From: Sphingomonas sp. PP-CC-1A-547 | GTDB taxonomy: Bacteria > Pseudomonadota > Alphaproteobacteria > Sphingomonadales > Sphingomonadaceae | Length of the DNA: 50,794 nucleotides | Direction of reading: 5' to 3' | NCBI RefSeq assembly: GCF_003610375.1 | Contig: NZ_RAPZ01000018.1 | Location: 1-50,794 of the forward strand | Shown: positions 7,329 through 15,271 of the stretch, one piece after another | How the letters are laid out: each line of letters opens with the position of its first letter | Numbering within the stretch: position 1 is the stretch's first letter | Notes under the pieces: generated by a model | Databases searched by the model: none | Seen by the model: the letters and a program-made list of their open reading frames with translations, nothing else | What the model was told of the DNA's origin: nothing | Position numbers and translations under genes: made by a program

Positions 7329-7988
7329 GTGAACGACCAACCGCCCCCGTACGATGACGAGCCCGCATCGGATAGATCGCGGCGCATGCCGGCCGGCAGC
7401 CGGATCGCGCTGCTGGCCCTGTCCGGAAGCGCACACAGCGGATCACGCAATGCGCGGCTGCTCGGCTTGGCGATCGACGCCGCCGTCGCGATCGAGGCCG
7501 ATGTCTCGGTACTGGATCTCAGTGACCTGGATTTGCCCGTATATGGTCCTAGCCTTGAACGGTCCGCGGTTCCGCAAGGCGTTCTGGTCATTCGGCAAAT
7601 CCTGTGCGCGCACGACGGCCTGCTCATCTGTTCTCCGGGGTATAACGGCTCGGTCTCGGTCCTGCTCAAGAACGCCCTCGAATGGGGATCTCAGCCGACC
7701 TTCGGCACCGGCAGCCTCGCCCCTTTCCGCGACAAGATCGCAGCGATCATGTCGGTTTCTAAGGACGTCGAGAGCGGCGCGATCGCGCTGCAGCACCTTC
7801 GCACGATTCTCCAGCACATGGGTGTGATCGTGATGCCCGATGCACTCGCGTTCGCCGATGACGCGTTTGCCGCGGACGCGCTTCGCGACGCTTCGGTCGT
7901 GCCCCGCGTCCAGCGACAAGTGCGATTGCTGATCGATACGTTGCGCGCGCAGCAGCACGGGACCGTACCGACGCGCCCCCGTCGATGA
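7329..7988 (+). CDS. NADPH-dependent FMN reductase (FMN_red family)
   Basis: A 219-residue flavodoxin-like protein, or 200 if the internal ATG at 7386 is the start. ALSGSAHSGSRNARLL is the FMN phosphate-binding loop. SPGYNGSVSVLLKNALEWGS is the family's flavin-contact block. Such enzymes reduce FMN, quinones or chromate using NADPH in the cytosol. A GTG at 7329 gives a polar N-terminal extension; neither start has a strong Shine-Dalgarno, so the start is open. It is divergent from the detoxification block. It could supply reduced flavin to the two-component monooxygenases elsewhere in the window, which lack a dedicated reductase, but nothing in the sequence links them. Confidence 0.88.
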   Translation: MNDQPPPYDDEPASDRSRRMPAGSRIALLALSGSAHSGSRNARLLGLAIDAAVAIEADVSVLDLSDLDLPVYGPSLERSAVPQGVLVIRQILCAHDGLLICSPGYNGSVSVLLKNALEWGSQPTFGTGSLAPFRDKIAAIMSVSKDVESGAIALQHLRTILQHMGVIVMPDALAFADDAFAADALRDASVVPRVQRQVRLLIDTLRAQQHGTVPTRPRR

Positions 7989-8013
7989 CCGAGAGAGTCC
8001 CGCGCGCCGCAGC

Positions 8014-8466
8014 TTAGAGCGTGTCGGCCTTGCTCAGTCCAAGGCCGCCGCCCCGGTGCACGATCGCCGCGCTGAGCAGACTGTTCGCGATGTTCCGGGC
8101 GCGCTCGATCACGTGAGCCCGTGCCGCCTCGGTTCCGATTTCGCCTAGCGTCTCCTCGAACAGCATGAGCCAATGGGCGAACTCGGCACGCCCGAGATCG
8201 GGAATGACGAGGTGCTTGAGCATCGGATTTCCAGCGAATTCGCCCGAGCTGAACAGTATGGAACGCCAGAAGTGGTTCATCTGTACGAGATGCGGCGTCC
8301 AGTCGACGACATGCGCCGCAAAGATCGGTCCCAGGACGTCGTCTTGCCGCACCTTGGCGTAGAACCGCTCGATCATTCGCGCGACAAAGGCCTCGTCGAT
8401 ACCGAGCGCCTCCGCATGTCGCCGCTTCGCGTCCCGTGCGGCCGTTGCATGCTGGGTCGCCGTCAT
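8014..8466 (-). CDS. Group III truncated haemoglobin
   Basis: A 150-residue 2-on-2 globin. Recognisable blocks are FYAKVRQDDVLGPIFA, the HFWRSILFSSGEFAGNPM segment and then MLKHLVIPDLGRAEFAHWLMLFEETL. His85 in MLKHL occupies the expected proximal (F8) haem-ligand position and the downstream FAHWLxLF is characteristic of group III. Members bind O2, NO or sulfide and are tied to nitrosative stress or peroxidase activity. The C-terminal tail after residue 130 is slightly extended. It is convergent with the FMN reductase and sits 113 bp after the start of the exported catalase-type peroxidase, outside any clear operon. Confidence 0.93.
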   Translation of the reverse strand: MTATQHATAARDAKRRHAEALGIDEAFVARMIERFYAKVRQDDVLGPIFAAHVVDWTPHLVQMNHFWRSILFSSGEFAGNPMLKHLVIPDLGRAEFAHWLMLFEETLGEIGTEAARAHVIERARNIANSLLSAAIVHRGGGLGLSKADTL

Positions 8467-8579
8467 GACTGGGTTTCCTTAAACGCGCCCGCATCGAACG
8501 ACACGGTAATCGCGGGGTCGTACCGACGCGGCTTGAACATTGGTGATCTTCCATTGCACCGCGGGCGAGCGGCCCCGAA

Positions 8580-9611
8580 TTACTGTCGTTCGCCGAAAGA
8601 CACCGGATACGCCTCGGTACGGATCGCGAGCATCGGGTCCGCAGCGGCGATACCGTCCGGCATCCTCCCCGGAAGGAACGTCAGCGCACGGTCGGCTTCT
8701 GCGGTGTTCGCAGCCAGCATTTCGATCGTGATCGTGCCCAGCTTTACCAGTTTCCGGCTCGACGGCCACGCGATCGACGGATCGTCGAGCAGGTCCCCGC
8801 GCTCGCCGAGCTGCGCGTACCAGTCGAAGCGGACCGGCCCGTCCTTTACGCGTTTGGCGATCTCAGGTTGCAGATAGTCAGGCGCTGGGCCCGCCCCGGT
8901 ACCAAAATAATGCTCGCCCGCTGCGGGGACGAAGCGATAGCGCACCGGTCGCGCACGCCCCTTGCGATCGGTGAAAGTCACCGCATTGACCCCAAAATAT
9001 GCCGTCGTCGCGTAACTCAGCGGCGCCGGGTGCTGTGTTGTCAGGAACGTCTTGGCATCTGGATGTGAGGCAAGAAACCCGTCGAGCGGCGTCGGTGCGG
9101 CAACCCCCGGACCACTCGTGCCGATCGCACACAACAGCGCGCCGAACTCCGTGGCGGTCCGGGTCGGGAACCCGTCGAAATTGTGCGTGACGATGTCGAG
9201 TGAAGGGGCGGCAGGCGACCCGAACTTTATCGCCATGCCACGCGGGTTGGCGGCGGGGTCATTGTCGGCAATGTCTGGAAAACCGGTAAAGTTCGAAAAT
9301 CGCACGATGACCGGCGTAGCATGCTCGAACAACGGCGCCCGGCTCAGCGATCGCGCGGCTCTGGTGGGCTCGAACCGCCCCTTGAGAATGATACCCTTGG
9401 CGTGCACGGCGCGCGCGTGATGCTCGCCAAACGCGGTGTGGAGATCCTCGACCAGGTCTCGCCCCGTTTCGACAGGCTTATCCTGTGCGTTCGCGGTCGC
9501 GGTGAGCAATAGCGCCGTTGAAGCAGCCGAACGGAGGATGTTGCTGAGTGCTCTGGTGCAAAAGGAGCGTGGTCGCGACGCCGCCAGGGTTTGGCCATTG
9601 ACCTTCGACAT
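8580..9611 (-). CDS. Exported catalase-related haem peroxidase (SrpA-like)
   Basis: A 343-residue small catalase-fold protein. After an N-terminal export signal (hydrophobic core about residues 28-40, ending TANA-QD near 43) comes the core. His70 in AVHAKGIILKGRF matches the distal catalytic histidine. VRFSNFTGFPDIADNDPAANPRGMAIKF is the catalase core with the conserved Asn. SrpA-type proteins are mono-domain haem peroxidases or catalases, often periplasmic. The start at 9611 is chosen over longer open frame because GAGGGGGAA precedes it and a signal peptide begins there. It lies upstream of the truncated haemoglobin in the same direction, which suggests a shared peroxide or NO defence role. 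Confidence 0.92.
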   Translation of the reverse strand: MSKVNGQTLAASRPRSFCTRALSNILRSAASTALLLTATANAQDKPVETGRDLVEDLHTAFGEHHARAVHAKGIILKGRFEPTRAARSLSRAPLFEHATPVIVRFSNFTGFPDIADNDPAANPRGMAIKFGSPAAPSLDIVTHNFDGFPTRTATEFGALLCAIGTSGPGVAAPTPLDGFLASHPDAKTFLTTQHPAPLSYATTAYFGVNAVTFTDRKGRARPVRYRFVPAAGEHYFGTGAGPAPDYLQPEIAKRVKDGPVRFDWYAQLGERGDLLDDPSIAWPSSRKLVKLGTITIEMLAANTAEADRALTFLPGRMPDGIAAADPMLAIRTEAYPVSFGERQ

Positions 9612-10005
9612 GAGCAAATTCCCCCTCGCCTTAAATCGGCGATGAGCCCTGAGTAGACTGCGTTTCCAAAACCGACAGGCCCAAGAACCTGCAAAACGAC
9701 CGTACCATCGCCGATCGACGGCATGACCACTTGTGGACATTCGCATGTGACTGTCCGCCATCTAATTACGGACGTTCGTTAATCACATCTCTGCAGCACG
9801 CCCGGTTCCGTTCGACGAGCGGGAAAAAGGCTCTACCGCGAAGAACTTTTGCCCACTCATAGACAGACTGCGGAATGTGGACGACCGCCCGGCATTCTGG
9901 ATATGCGGGTGTTTGGCGATCGTGATGATCTGCTTTATCCAAAGCCATCCTGCGAGGTCGTCCCGCAGTCACGCCACTCCCGGCCGCGCGCCTTCCGCAA
10001 AATAA
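9612..10005. other. 394-bp intergenic region, no gene seen
   Basis: The stretch contains the promoter region of the minus-strand peroxidase gene and the 3' flank of the gene at 10006. Short open frames on both strands lack ribosome binding sites and recognisable sequence. It is locally less G+C-rich than its surroundings. I see no repeat or RNA gene. Confidence 0.5.
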
Positions 10006-10752
10006 TTACCGTGGCGGGCGAGCTTCACCCTCTTCGACCATCCGTCGAATATCCGCGCCCGCCTTGCGCATCGTATCCTCGGCGCCACGCGCCGCAGCCA
10101 GAAAATCGTCCTGAGACGCCATGGCGTAGTTGCACCCGACCAGCAGCATCTTGGTATCCGGCGACGGCGGATTCTTCGCGGTCTTCGCCCCCGGATCGCC
10201 GCCGAAGGCATCGACAAACACTTTCGCCATCGCATCACCGGTCGGCGCGAACCCGCCGATCATCGGCCCAATCTCGGGATCGACGAAACGGTAATATTGT
10301 TCCGTCATCGCGATCGGCGCACGCGTCATCTTCTGGGCAGCAATCACCCGCTCGGCGCTTGCGCGGGGCAGTAGCGCGACAACCCAGTCGCTCATAAAAT
10401 AGACGTGGTCGACCGGCTCCCCGAACACCGAGACATTTCCCTTCACCGCGAAGCCATACAACCCGATCATACCGTCGAGCGCCTTGGGCAGTTTACTCGG
10501 GCGCATCCACGCCGGCGGTCGATTCTGCAGGAAGAGCAGCTCGGCGAAGGTTCCGAGCGCGTCGCGCGACTGGCAGGACAGCACCTGCGTCAGCAATGCC
10601 GGCGTCGGCGCAGCCTCCTCCTCGGCCTGGGCCAAGGATGGCGATGCCGCCAACGCGGTAGCGACCGCGGCAACGACCATCGCTCGCACGGAAATACGCC
10701 TCAGAGCAGAGCGCGGCGGCAACGTGGTCGCGCGGTGGTAGCGATGATCCAT
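10006..10752 (-). CDS. Exported protein of unknown function
   Basis: A 248-residue protein with an arginine-rich N terminus and a hydrophobic segment (MVVAAVATALAASPSLAQA, about residues 25-43) that looks like a Sec signal peptide with cleavage before EEEAAPTPA. The mature part is mixed alpha/beta with two cysteines (LSCQSRDALG and LLVGCNYA) that could form a disulfide. No family is recognised. An internal Met25 could be the true start. It lies 44 bp downstream of the other exported protein gene in the same direction, so the two probably form an operon. Confidence 0.75.
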   Translation of the reverse strand: MDHRYHRATTLPPRSALRRISVRAMVVAAVATALAASPSLAQAEEEAAPTPALLTQVLSCQSRDALGTFAELLFLQNRPPAWMRPSKLPKALDGMIGLYGFAVKGNVSVFGEPVDHVYFMSDWVVALLPRASAERVIAAQKMTRAPIAMTEQYYRFVDPEIGPMIGGFAPTGDAMAKVFVDAFGGDPGAKTAKNPPSPDTKMLLVGCNYAMASQDDFLAAARGAEDTMRKAGADIRRMVEEGEARPPR

Positions 10753-10796
10753 GCTCAGCGTATTACCCCGCCAGTACGCAGGATCAACTCCAGCGT

Positions 10797-11489
10797 TTAC
10801 GGATGCCGCTCGTACCGGCCCTTACCCGAGCCGTTCAGGAGCAGCGCACCATGGTCGATCCGCAGCCGCAATTGCCGGAAGGCCGGTTCTGCGCCAGCGC
10901 TGGGACCGGCTTCCAGAAGGACCGCTTCGCCATCGATCCGCCACTTGCCCTCCGCCGTTTGATCCGCGGCGCCATAGCTCATGAACCAGGCGAAGCTTCC
11001 ATCGGGGCGTAGCACCAGCTCCGATCCCGTCTCCATCACACCTGACAGGTAGTAACGACCGGTGAGACCGCGGCTGGCGTCGGATGCAACGGCTGATGCG
11101 TCCGGGGCATAGCGGGCGTTGCACCGCAGCTCGCGCATATCGTGCGACGACATGTACAGGAACGATGTCATCGGGTCGCCGGCATCGGCGTTCTTGTGGA
11201 CGTAACGTCGGCCACCACTGACTACGAAGGTCATGAAGCCGCCGTCGTCTGTTGCGAATTCCGTGATTGCTCCCCGATCGTGCGGCGCCTGATACGTCAT
11301 CGCCACCAGGTCGAAGCTGTAGCTTTCCTTGGCCTCGTCGCCGCGCCGCTCGCAAGCCTTTGCTTCCGCGCATACCCAGGTCGTGACCGCCGTACATTGC
11401 AGATCGATGGGCGAACGTGTCGCGGCATACGCCCCGGAGGTGACTAGCAATCCCATGGCCGCTACCGCCGATCCAACTCGCTTGAACAC
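10797..11489 (-). CDS. Exported protein of unknown function with C-terminal beta-rich domain
   Basis: A 230-residue protein. I chose the GTG at 11489 because AAAGGA lies 6 nt upstream and it gives a canonical signal peptide (FKRVGSAVAAMGLLVTSGAYA, cleavage before ATRS). An in-frame ATG at 11555 would add a polar arginine-rich extension. The mature N-terminal half has cysteine pairs (LQCTAVTTWVC, EAKAC). The C-terminal part (LTGRYYLSGVMETGSELVLRPDGSF onward) looks like a small lipocalin- or META-like beta domain of the form seen in 'TGxW' stress proteins. Function is unknown. It precedes the gene at 10006-10752 in an apparent two-gene operon. Confidence 0.75.
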   Translation of the reverse strand: MFKRVGSAVAAMGLLVTSGAYAATRSPIDLQCTAVTTWVCAEAKACERRGDEAKESYSFDLVAMTYQAPHDRGAITEFATDDGGFMTFVVSGGRRYVHKNADAGDPMTSFLYMSSHDMRELRCNARYAPDASAVASDASRGLTGRYYLSGVMETGSELVLRPDGSFAWFMSYGAADQTAEGKWRIDGEAVLLEAGPSAGAEPAFRQLRLRIDHGALLLNGSGKGRYERHP

Positions 11490-11700
11490 GATCCATCCTT
11501 TGGCCGACTCTTCAGGGCGCCGCGTAGCACGACGCCTCCGATCGAAAAAGTTCATGCCTCCGAAGGCACGCCGCGACGCGCTTTAGGCGGCGCGTGACGG
11601 CCCCGATTGCAGCTCACTCGACATGGCAATTTACCGTCGCCGTCGGCGTGGAGATGCCTTAACGCGGTGCCTCACGCCCACCCAATGGTTTGGTCTTCCC

Positions 11701-12792
11701 ATGCATCGACTTCATGCTCTAGCCGGTGCGTTCTGCGCTCTGATGCTGCCAGCAAGCGCTTCGGCTGGGTCGGAGACGGTGTTCGAAGGGGTGGCTGGTA
11801 CCGCGCGCATCGTCGTGGCGATGACGGAGGACAAGGGCGAGGTCGATGGTCACTATTTCTACCAGACGTCGCGGCTCGACATCGATCTGTCCGGCACAGC
11901 GACGGGGACAACGCTGACCCTGGAGTCGCGAACGACCGGCGATCACCTGCTCCTGAAGCGAATTGGACCGAACCTAGTCGGCACGCTGACGACTGCCAAG
12001 GCCAGACGCCTGGCCGTAAGCCTGCATCCTACGGCCGGTCCGGCCAGCCTTCCGGCCGACCTGCCGGCCAAACTCAGCGTTTATGAGCGTTGGCGTCTCG
12101 CTGGTCTCCACCTCACCCCGCAGCAGGCAGAGACGATCAACGGCAAGACGATCCGGTGGTATCGGGAACCGCTTTCCGGCATCCGGCTGTTCCGGATCGA
12201 AGGCGGCTATTCCACGGCTGCGGTGGCGGAGGTCAACCACGCTCTTGCCCGCAACCAATGGCAGAACGTCTCCGCTTGGTTCGCGTGCACCGGATCGGAC
12301 GGACAGCCCGGCACCGATGTTGCGGAGGCGGACAAGCCCTGGCTCGGGGTGAATCATATGAGCTATGTCTGGACGGGCGGCTGGAGCTGCGCGGGCACCG
12401 CGCACCCGGACTTCGGCACCGAGGGCCATAGCTATGACATGGCTACCGGCAGGGAATTGGTACTGGACGCGCTGCTCCCCTTCGGATCGGAATCGGTTCC
12501 GGCGGAAGATAGTGACGCGTGGTACAAATATCGCAGCAACCGCTTCGCGCCGGGCGTTGTCGCGTTGCTGAAGCGCTTTCATCCCGAGGAGATGGAGCCG
12601 CCGAGCAAGGGCGACGACGACGCATGCGATTATTCCGATCCCGAAGTCTGGGATTTTCCGGCGTGGGCGCTTTCCGAAAAGGGCCTTTGGCTAGGCGCCT
12701 ATTTCCCGAGAGCGCAGCGACCGTGCGACGCGCCGGATTGGGCGGTCATCCCGTGGTCATCGCTGCGTCTCCCGCGCGCCACTGCACCGTAG
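11701..12792 (+). CDS. Exported DUF3298/RsiV-like protein
   Basis: A 363-residue protein with a signal peptide (MHRLHALAGAFCALMLPASASA). The C-terminal half contains GTAHPDFGTEGHSYDMATGRELVLDALL and, near the end, CDAPDWAVIPWSSL. These match the layout of DUF3298/RsiV-type extracytoplasmic domains (polar 'HP...Y..D..TG..L.L.D' motif, then a closing 'v.ip...l'). Relatives include anti-sigma factor RsiV, which binds lysozyme, and peptidoglycan deacetylase accessory domains. No transmembrane anti-sigma part is seen. The neighbouring LprI-like gene fits a cell-envelope or lysozyme theme. The start has no strong Shine-Dalgarno; 11701 is chosen for the signal peptide. Confidence 0.7.
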   Translation: MHRLHALAGAFCALMLPASASAGSETVFEGVAGTARIVVAMTEDKGEVDGHYFYQTSRLDIDLSGTATGTTLTLESRTTGDHLLLKRIGPNLVGTLTTAKARRLAVSLHPTAGPASLPADLPAKLSVYERWRLAGLHLTPQQAETINGKTIRWYREPLSGIRLFRIEGGYSTAAVAEVNHALARNQWQNVSAWFACTGSDGQPGTDVAEADKPWLGVNHMSYVWTGGWSCAGTAHPDFGTEGHSYDMATGRELVLDALLPFGSESVPAEDSDAWYKYRSNRFAPGVVALLKRFHPEEMEPPSKGDDDACDYSDPEVWDFPAWALSEKGLWLGAYFPRAQRPCDAPDWAVIPWSSLRLPRATAP

Positions 12793-12873
12793 CCATATCC
12801 TGCGGATGCGCGTTGCAAAGCCCGATCCCTTCGGGCAGCGGATCGGCGCTCAGATATCCGAGACCGGAGGCCT

Positions 12874-13296
12874 ATGATGTTAGCGATCTTTGCTTTGGCG
12901 TTAGCCGTTGCAGTGCCCGATGCTGGCCAATGCCCTGGATCGTCGACGCAAGAAATCGACGCTTGCCTCGCAGATCGTTTCGACAAGGCCGATGCCGAAC
13001 TGAACCGCTATTATAAGGCGGCGATAAAACGCCTTCGAGAAGAGCGTGAACTCGCATCGGAACAGAAGCTCGTTCAGGCCGAGCGTTCATGGGTGGCCTA
13101 TCGAACATCCGAATGCGGCGCCGTCTATGAAAACTGGGTCGGTGGCAGCATTCGAGGGAGCATGGCGCTGAATTGCCAGATACGGCTTACAAGGATGCGG
13201 ACATACACCATCTGGCTTCACTGGCTGACCTATATCGACAGCACGCCGCCGCTACTTCCACGGCCTGACATCGAAAGCGTCCTCGCACCGGCTTAG
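12874..13296 (+). CDS. LprI-like (DUF1311) putative lysozyme-inhibitor-family protein
   Basis: A 140-residue exported protein with a short signal (MMLAIFALALAVAVPDAG). The mature part has the LprI/DUF1311 pattern: CPGSSTQEIDACLADRFDKADAELNRYYKAAI ... LVQAERSWVAYRTSECGAVYENWVGGSIRGSMALNCQIRLTRMRTYTI in segments, with four or more cysteines at family positions. LprI in mycobacteria inhibits lysozyme; most relatives are uncharacterised. The gene at 13306 follows 9 bp later with a Shine-Dalgarno near this stop, so the two are probably co-transcribed. Confidence 0.85.
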   Translation: MMLAIFALALAVAVPDAGQCPGSSTQEIDACLADRFDKADAELNRYYKAAIKRLREERELASEQKLVQAERSWVAYRTSECGAVYENWVGGSIRGSMALNCQIRLTRMRTYTIWLHWLTYIDSTPPLLPRPDIESVLAPA

Positions 13297-13305
13297 GAGA
13301 CCTGA

Positions 13306-13791
13306 ATGCAGGAATTTCGTACCGCGCTCGCCGGTCGCATGACGGCCACCATTCTTGCCAGCGCGTTGGCGCTTGGCCCCTTGCAGGCGCAGGAGCTGCC
13401 GACCGACCAACAACTGCAGACCGCGTTCGGCTCGGTCTACAATCACCTTGGCCTGATGGAATATTGCATGGGCAAGGGGTTCGCCACTGCCGTTGATGTC
13501 GCCAATACCCGCAAGTCGGTCGTCGCGACGATCGCAGGCATGTCCGTGACCCCGGCGGCGTTTGCTCAGCAAGCCGTCGGTCGACGTGGCGACATTGTCG
13601 GGCCGCAGGTGATCGGCCTGATGGACTCGGGCAACCCCGCCCGCCCCGAAGAGGTTCGCGAAGGACAGACCATGTCGCTGGCGGACAATGCCCGCGCGCA
13701 GAAGTCGTCCGAACGCACGCTCTGCAGGCAGATGGCGGAACAGGCTTCGGCCGTGGTGGAAGCGGCATCGAGCGCGGCGTCCGATCAATAA
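13306..13791 (+). CDS. Exported protein of unknown function
   Basis: A 161-residue protein with a signal peptide (hydrophobic core TATILASALALGPLQAQ, cleavage before ELPTDQ). The mature region is helical and rich in Ala and Gln, with cysteines in MEYCMGKGF and ERTLCRQM. GGAG lies upstream of the chosen ATG. I do not recognise the family. It is probably transcribed with the LprI-like gene and converges on the gene at 13820. Confidence 0.75.
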   Translation: MQEFRTALAGRMTATILASALALGPLQAQELPTDQQLQTAFGSVYNHLGLMEYCMGKGFATAVDVANTRKSVVATIAGMSVTPAAFAQQAVGRRGDIVGPQVIGLMDSGNPARPEEVREGQTMSLADNARAQKSSERTLCRQMAEQASAVVEAASSAASDQ

Positions 13792-13819
13792 CGCCAAGTG
13801 AGGGGCCAGTGTCCCGCGA

Positions 13820-14311
13820 TCAGCTGGGGCCGCCATCCAAATCACCGACGCATTGCACGTCGGGCTCCGCTTTCGCCATGCGTCTCAAGTCCCTCGCCCG
13901 CGCAACGATGCCCGGAAAAATCGCGTCGGGGGTGGCCGTGTAGGTCCGGAGAAGTTGCAAGGCCCAGGCATAATGCCGCGCGCCGACTTCGCAGCTGTTA
14001 CTGCCGCCATCGCCCTCGCCCCATATTTTGCGCCATCCAGCCTGGCCGTCGCGCTTCAGGATGGCCTGGAAGGTGCCGACTGGCCCTGCGCCGCGAACAT
14101 AGGCAATCGTACCCGGGCCAGCCGAAAGGACGCGAAACACGCGGAAGGTGAAACGCGATTGCGCGCTATCGTCGCCCGCGTGGAGCGTCTTGACGATCGC
14201 GGTACGTTCCGGGCTTCCGGGAGCAGGCGTATGGACCGCGGGCGGCGCAGCCAGCGCCGCCGTCGCCAACGTGAGCAGTGTCGCGACGCCCGATGAGGAG
14301 TAACCTGTCAT
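13820..14311 (-). CDS. Exported protein of unknown function
   Basis: A 163-residue protein with a likely signal peptide (SSSGVATLLTLATAALA, then APPAVH). The mature part contains FRVFRVLSAGPGTIAYVRGAGPVGTFQAIL and GWRKIWGEGDGGSNSCEVG, suggesting a small beta-rich domain with two cysteines (NSCEV and VQCVG). I prefer the ATG at 14311 because the signal peptide begins there; the open frame extends 24 codons upstream. It is convergent with 13306-13791. Confidence 0.72.
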   Translation of the reverse strand: MTGYSSSGVATLLTLATAALAAPPAVHTPAPGSPERTAIVKTLHAGDDSAQSRFTFRVFRVLSAGPGTIAYVRGAGPVGTFQAILKRDGQAGWRKIWGEGDGGSNSCEVGARHYAWALQLLRTYTATPDAIFPGIVARARDLRRMAKAEPDVQCVGDLDGGPS

Positions 14312-14698
14312 ATCAACTGAGCAATGCGATAGATTAGCTGATCGCGCCAGCCAGCCGCTCCGTCGATACGGAGGCCCCGCCAAACCAGCCGTGCTGCCCT
14401 AATTGCACAGGCGGCTGACGGCTGGACGGACCCACTCGCAGACATTCAGACGCCCTTCCCGCATACCAACTCCACCCATTCGTTCATTTGGTTGGACTGC
14501 AGCGCTCGGCGGACGATCTGCTGCCTGGACGGCTTGAAAGGCGAGAATAGCATTCGGTCCGGTTCGACCAGATCAACGCCGAACTGCTTAACGCCATCGA
14601 GACCTGATCCGCGCTGGCGATGGCGAACGGTATCGACACACCGGCACCGAGCGAGCATCGTCTCGGCCAGTATGCAAATCGACCGCAAAGACTCGGCA
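14312..14698. other. 387-bp intergenic region, no supported gene
   Basis: It lies between the divergent starts of the exported protein (14311) and Tag (14699). A minus-strand open frame (14446-14709) runs into the Tag start and ends near a motif reading MNEWVELVCGKGV. It has no ribosome binding site and no recognised family, so I leave it out. The region should contain the tag promoter. Confidence 0.5.
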
Positions 14699-15271
14699 AT
14701 GCCCGGCATGCCCCACGCCGAGCTATCGCGTTGCCGATGGGCGCAGGGCGACCCTTTGCTTGCGGCATATCACGACGACGAATGGGGCGTGCCCGAACGT
14801 GACCCGCGCGCGCTGTGGGAAAAGCTGATGCTCGACGGATTTCAGGCCGGGCTGGCCTGGATCACGATCCTGCGCAAACGCGACGCATTCCGGGCGGCCT
14901 TCGCGGGCTTCGATCCGGACACCGTTGCGCGGTTCGGCGAGCCGGACATCGCGGCGATGCTCGGCAACGCCGGTATCGTCCGCTCACGCGCCAAGATCGC
15001 AGCGACGATCGGCAATGCCCGCGCCTATATCGCGATGCGCGACGCCGGCGAGGATTTCAGCGGCTTCGTCTGGAGTTTCGTCGATGGTACGCCAGTGATC
15101 GGCGACGGTGCCAAGGCGCTAACGCGATCGCTTGCCTCCGAAGCCCTATCAGCGGCGCTCAAGCAGCGCGGGTTCAAGTTCGTCGGCCCCGTCATCGTCT
15201 ACGCCTGGATGCAGGCCTGCGGTCTCGTGAACGACCACGAGACATGCTGTTTCCGTCGAACCGAACCATGA
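14699..15271 (+). CDS. tag: DNA-3-methyladenine glycosylase I
   Basis: A 190-residue protein of the usual Tag length. It removes 3-methyladenine from alkylated DNA by base excision. The zinc-snap ligands are present: Cys12 (SRCRW), His25 (YHDDEWG), His180 and Cys184 (NDHETCC). The core blocks DDEWGVPERDPRALWEKLMLDGFQAGLAW (in part) and VIVYAWMQACGLVNDHE are diagnostic. The ATG at 14699 places the first zinc ligand as in relatives; in-frame ATGs at 14672 and 14708 are alternatives. The stop overlaps the start of the downstream MFS gene by 4 nt. Confidence 0.95.
   Translation: MPGMPHAELSRCRWAQGDPLLAAYHDDEWGVPERDPRALWEKLMLDGFQAGLAWITILRKRDAFRAAFAGFDPDTVARFGEPDIAAMLGNAGIVRSRAKIAATIGNARAYIAMRDAGEDFSGFVWSFVDGTPVIGDGAKALTRSLASEALSAALKQRGFKFVGPVIVYAWMQACGLVNDHETCCFRRTEP

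Noticed and set aside
14446..14709. 87-codon minus-strand open frame upstream of tag
   Set aside because: It overlaps the tag start, lacks a ribosome binding site and matches nothing I know.
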